This document shows, in pieces, positions 31,609 through 32,296 of a DNA stretch of 32,296 nt (positions within the stretch are counted from its first letter, which is position 1; each line of letters opens with the position of its first letter). The stretch is from Candidatus Dormiibacter inghamiae (GTDB taxonomy: Bacteria > Chloroflexota > Dormibacteria > Dormibacterales > Dormibacteraceae). The stretch lies in NCBI GenBank assembly GCA_016464825.1, contig JAEKNQ010000001.1, forward strand, positions 1 through 32,296, in the 5' to 3' direction. The notes beneath the pieces are model-generated. The model saw only the letters and a program-made list of their open reading frames with translations, was not told the origin of the DNA and did no database searches. The position numbers and the translations under genes were made by a program.

Positions 31609-32296
31609 GACTGAGAATCGGCGGCCGACCGACCAGATTGCTGCCTTGATTCGCGGCGAACTCGATGCCTACCAGCCGCGGCGACTGCCCGCCAGGATGC
31701 CTGACTGGGGCGGTCTGATCCGGGCGGAGTTGGAGACCTATCAACCCAGCCGGCTCCCCGCTCGCCTGCCCGACTGGCCAAGGTTGCTACAAGCTGAGTT
31801 GAAGTCCTACCGGCCTGACCACCTTCCTGCCACCTTCCGCCAGGTAATCGAACGCAAGCCGAAGCGCATCTGGGAACCACGCTTGAACTGGGCGCCGGCC
31901 CTGGCGCTGACTGTGGTCTTCATCCTTGCGCTGGCCTTCGGCGGAGCGTCGGCACAGCCGGGCGGCTTCAGTGGGACCATGCAGCGGGTCGGCTTGACCA
32001 GGTTGCTGCAGGGCGCCTCACCCACCCCCCAGCCGCCCAGGACTGAAAGCCCGAGCCCCGGCCCCCGCGATAACAGCGGCGGGGGCGCTGCGCCCCAGCC
32101 ATCGCCGAGTGGGCAGGCTCCGGCCACGCCGGGCAGTCCAGGTGGTGGCGACCAGCCGTCCGCCAACCCAGGCGGTGGCGGCCAGCCACCTTCCAACCCT
32201 GGCGGTGGCGGGCTGCCGCCGATTCCGGTGCCGGCACCCGCGCCCCCGCCGGCGCCGCTGCCCCCGCTGCCGCCTGTGCCGCGGCCCACCCTGCCC
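31601..32296 (+). CDS. putative membrane anti-sigma factor with triple N-terminal repeat (3' end outside window)
   Basis: The frame starts at ATG 31601, inside the sigma factor's last codons, and is open to the window edge (232 codons). The cytoplasmic part has three repeats of exactly 23 residues beginning at Leu16, Leu39 and Leu62, with consensus L-I-x-x-E-L-x-x-Y-x-P-x-x-L-P-A-x-x-P-D-W. A basic stretch (RKPKRIWEPR) and one membrane helix (about residues 98-117, PALALTVVFILALAFGG) follow. The outer part is low-complexity Pro/Gly/Ser with a 10-residue PGGG-Q-P repeat. No zinc anti-sigma motif (H-x3-C-x2-C) is present. The place and topology suggest an anti-sigma factor of a type I do not recognise; a structural or cell-wall role is possible. 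Confidence 0.75.
   Translation, partial: MDETENRRPTDQIAALIRGELDAYQPRRLPARMPDWGGLIRAELETYQPSRLPARLPDWPRLLQAELKSYRPDHLPATFRQVIERKPKRIWEPRLNWAPALALTVVFILALAFGGASAQPGGFSGTMQRVGLTRLLQGASPTPQPPRTESPSPGPRDNSGGGAAPQPSPSGQAPATPGSPGGGDQPSANPGGGGQPPSNPGGGGLPPIPVPAPAPPPAPLPPLPPVPRPTLP
31646..31838 (+). repeat. three 69-base in-frame repeats in the putative anti-sigma gene
   Basis: Units begin at 31646, 31715 and 31784 with a period of 69 bases (23 codons). The first two are closest (AELETYQP versus GELDAYQP, both LPAR-x-PDW); the third keeps AEL-x-x-Y-x-P and LPA but loses PDW. Protein similarity exceeds DNA similarity, which suggests an old duplication kept by selection. Confidence 0.85.
32138..32221 (+). 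repeat. 30-base tandem repeat coding PGGG-rich tail
   Basis: Two full units of 30 bases (32138-32167, 32168-32197) and a partial third encode PGGGDQPSAN, PGGGGQPPSN and PGGGGLPP in the extracytoplasmic tail. Such repeats readily vary in copy number. Confidence 0.8.

Overview
This is a high-GC chromosomal window of about 32 kb with dense, often overlapping genes, frequent GTG and TTG starts, and leaderless-looking promoters. The gene set points to a free-living aerobic high-GC bacterium of the Actinomycetota, Chloroflexota or Dormibacterota kind: a fused indolepyruvate ferredoxin oxidoreductase, an ECF41-type sigma factor, a GT87 membrane glycosyltransferase, DUF1684, and a MarR regulator divergent from a crtE-like gene. 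Nothing seen fixes the phylum. No tRNA, rRNA or CRISPR was found.

Layout. Positions 1-9.9 kb hold general accessory genes: the tail of an alpha/beta hydrolase, CcdA with a DUF1684 protein, two MFS transporters with a coupled patatin-like protein, an ECF41 sigma factor with its carboxymuconolactone-decarboxylase-like partner, a GT87 glycosyltransferase, a CBS-pair protein and a PfkB sugar kinase. Positions 10.0-19.75 kb hold an all-minus-strand catabolic locus: two-domain MaoC hydratase, SDR reductase, B12-binding mutase subunit, HyuB, HyuA, family III CoA-transferase, acyl-CoA dehydrogenase and B12 mutase large subunit. Most junctions overlap or are very short. The set suggests a dedicated acyl-CoA pathway joining an ATP-dependent hydantoinase/carboxylase-type step, CoA activation, carbon-skeleton rearrangement and beta-oxidation-like steps. 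The mutase has an altered active-site loop, so its substrate may not be methylmalonyl-CoA.

Positions 19.8-26.2 kb hold an isoprenoid/carotenoid locus in visible decay. A crtE-like prenyltransferase and a MarR regulator diverge from a 30-base gap, followed by type 2 IPP isomerase and a GT2 glycosyltransferase. The lycopene-cyclase/phytoene-synthase part is a frameshifted deletion fusion. The GT2 gene is split by a 1,984-bp IS630-like element inserted at a TA; removing it with one TA restores the reading frame exactly. The inserted unit carries an intact RibD_C/dihydrofolate-reductase-like passenger gene between the transposase and a second, relic copy of the IS right end.

Positions 26.2-32.3 kb contain a MOSC protein, a short hypothetical gene, the 1,172-residue indolepyruvate ferredoxin oxidoreductase and, at the right edge, an ECF sigma factor overlapping a single-pass membrane protein with three 23-residue cytoplasmic repeats and a Pro/Gly-rich outer tail. 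The latter is a candidate non-classical anti-sigma factor and runs off the window.
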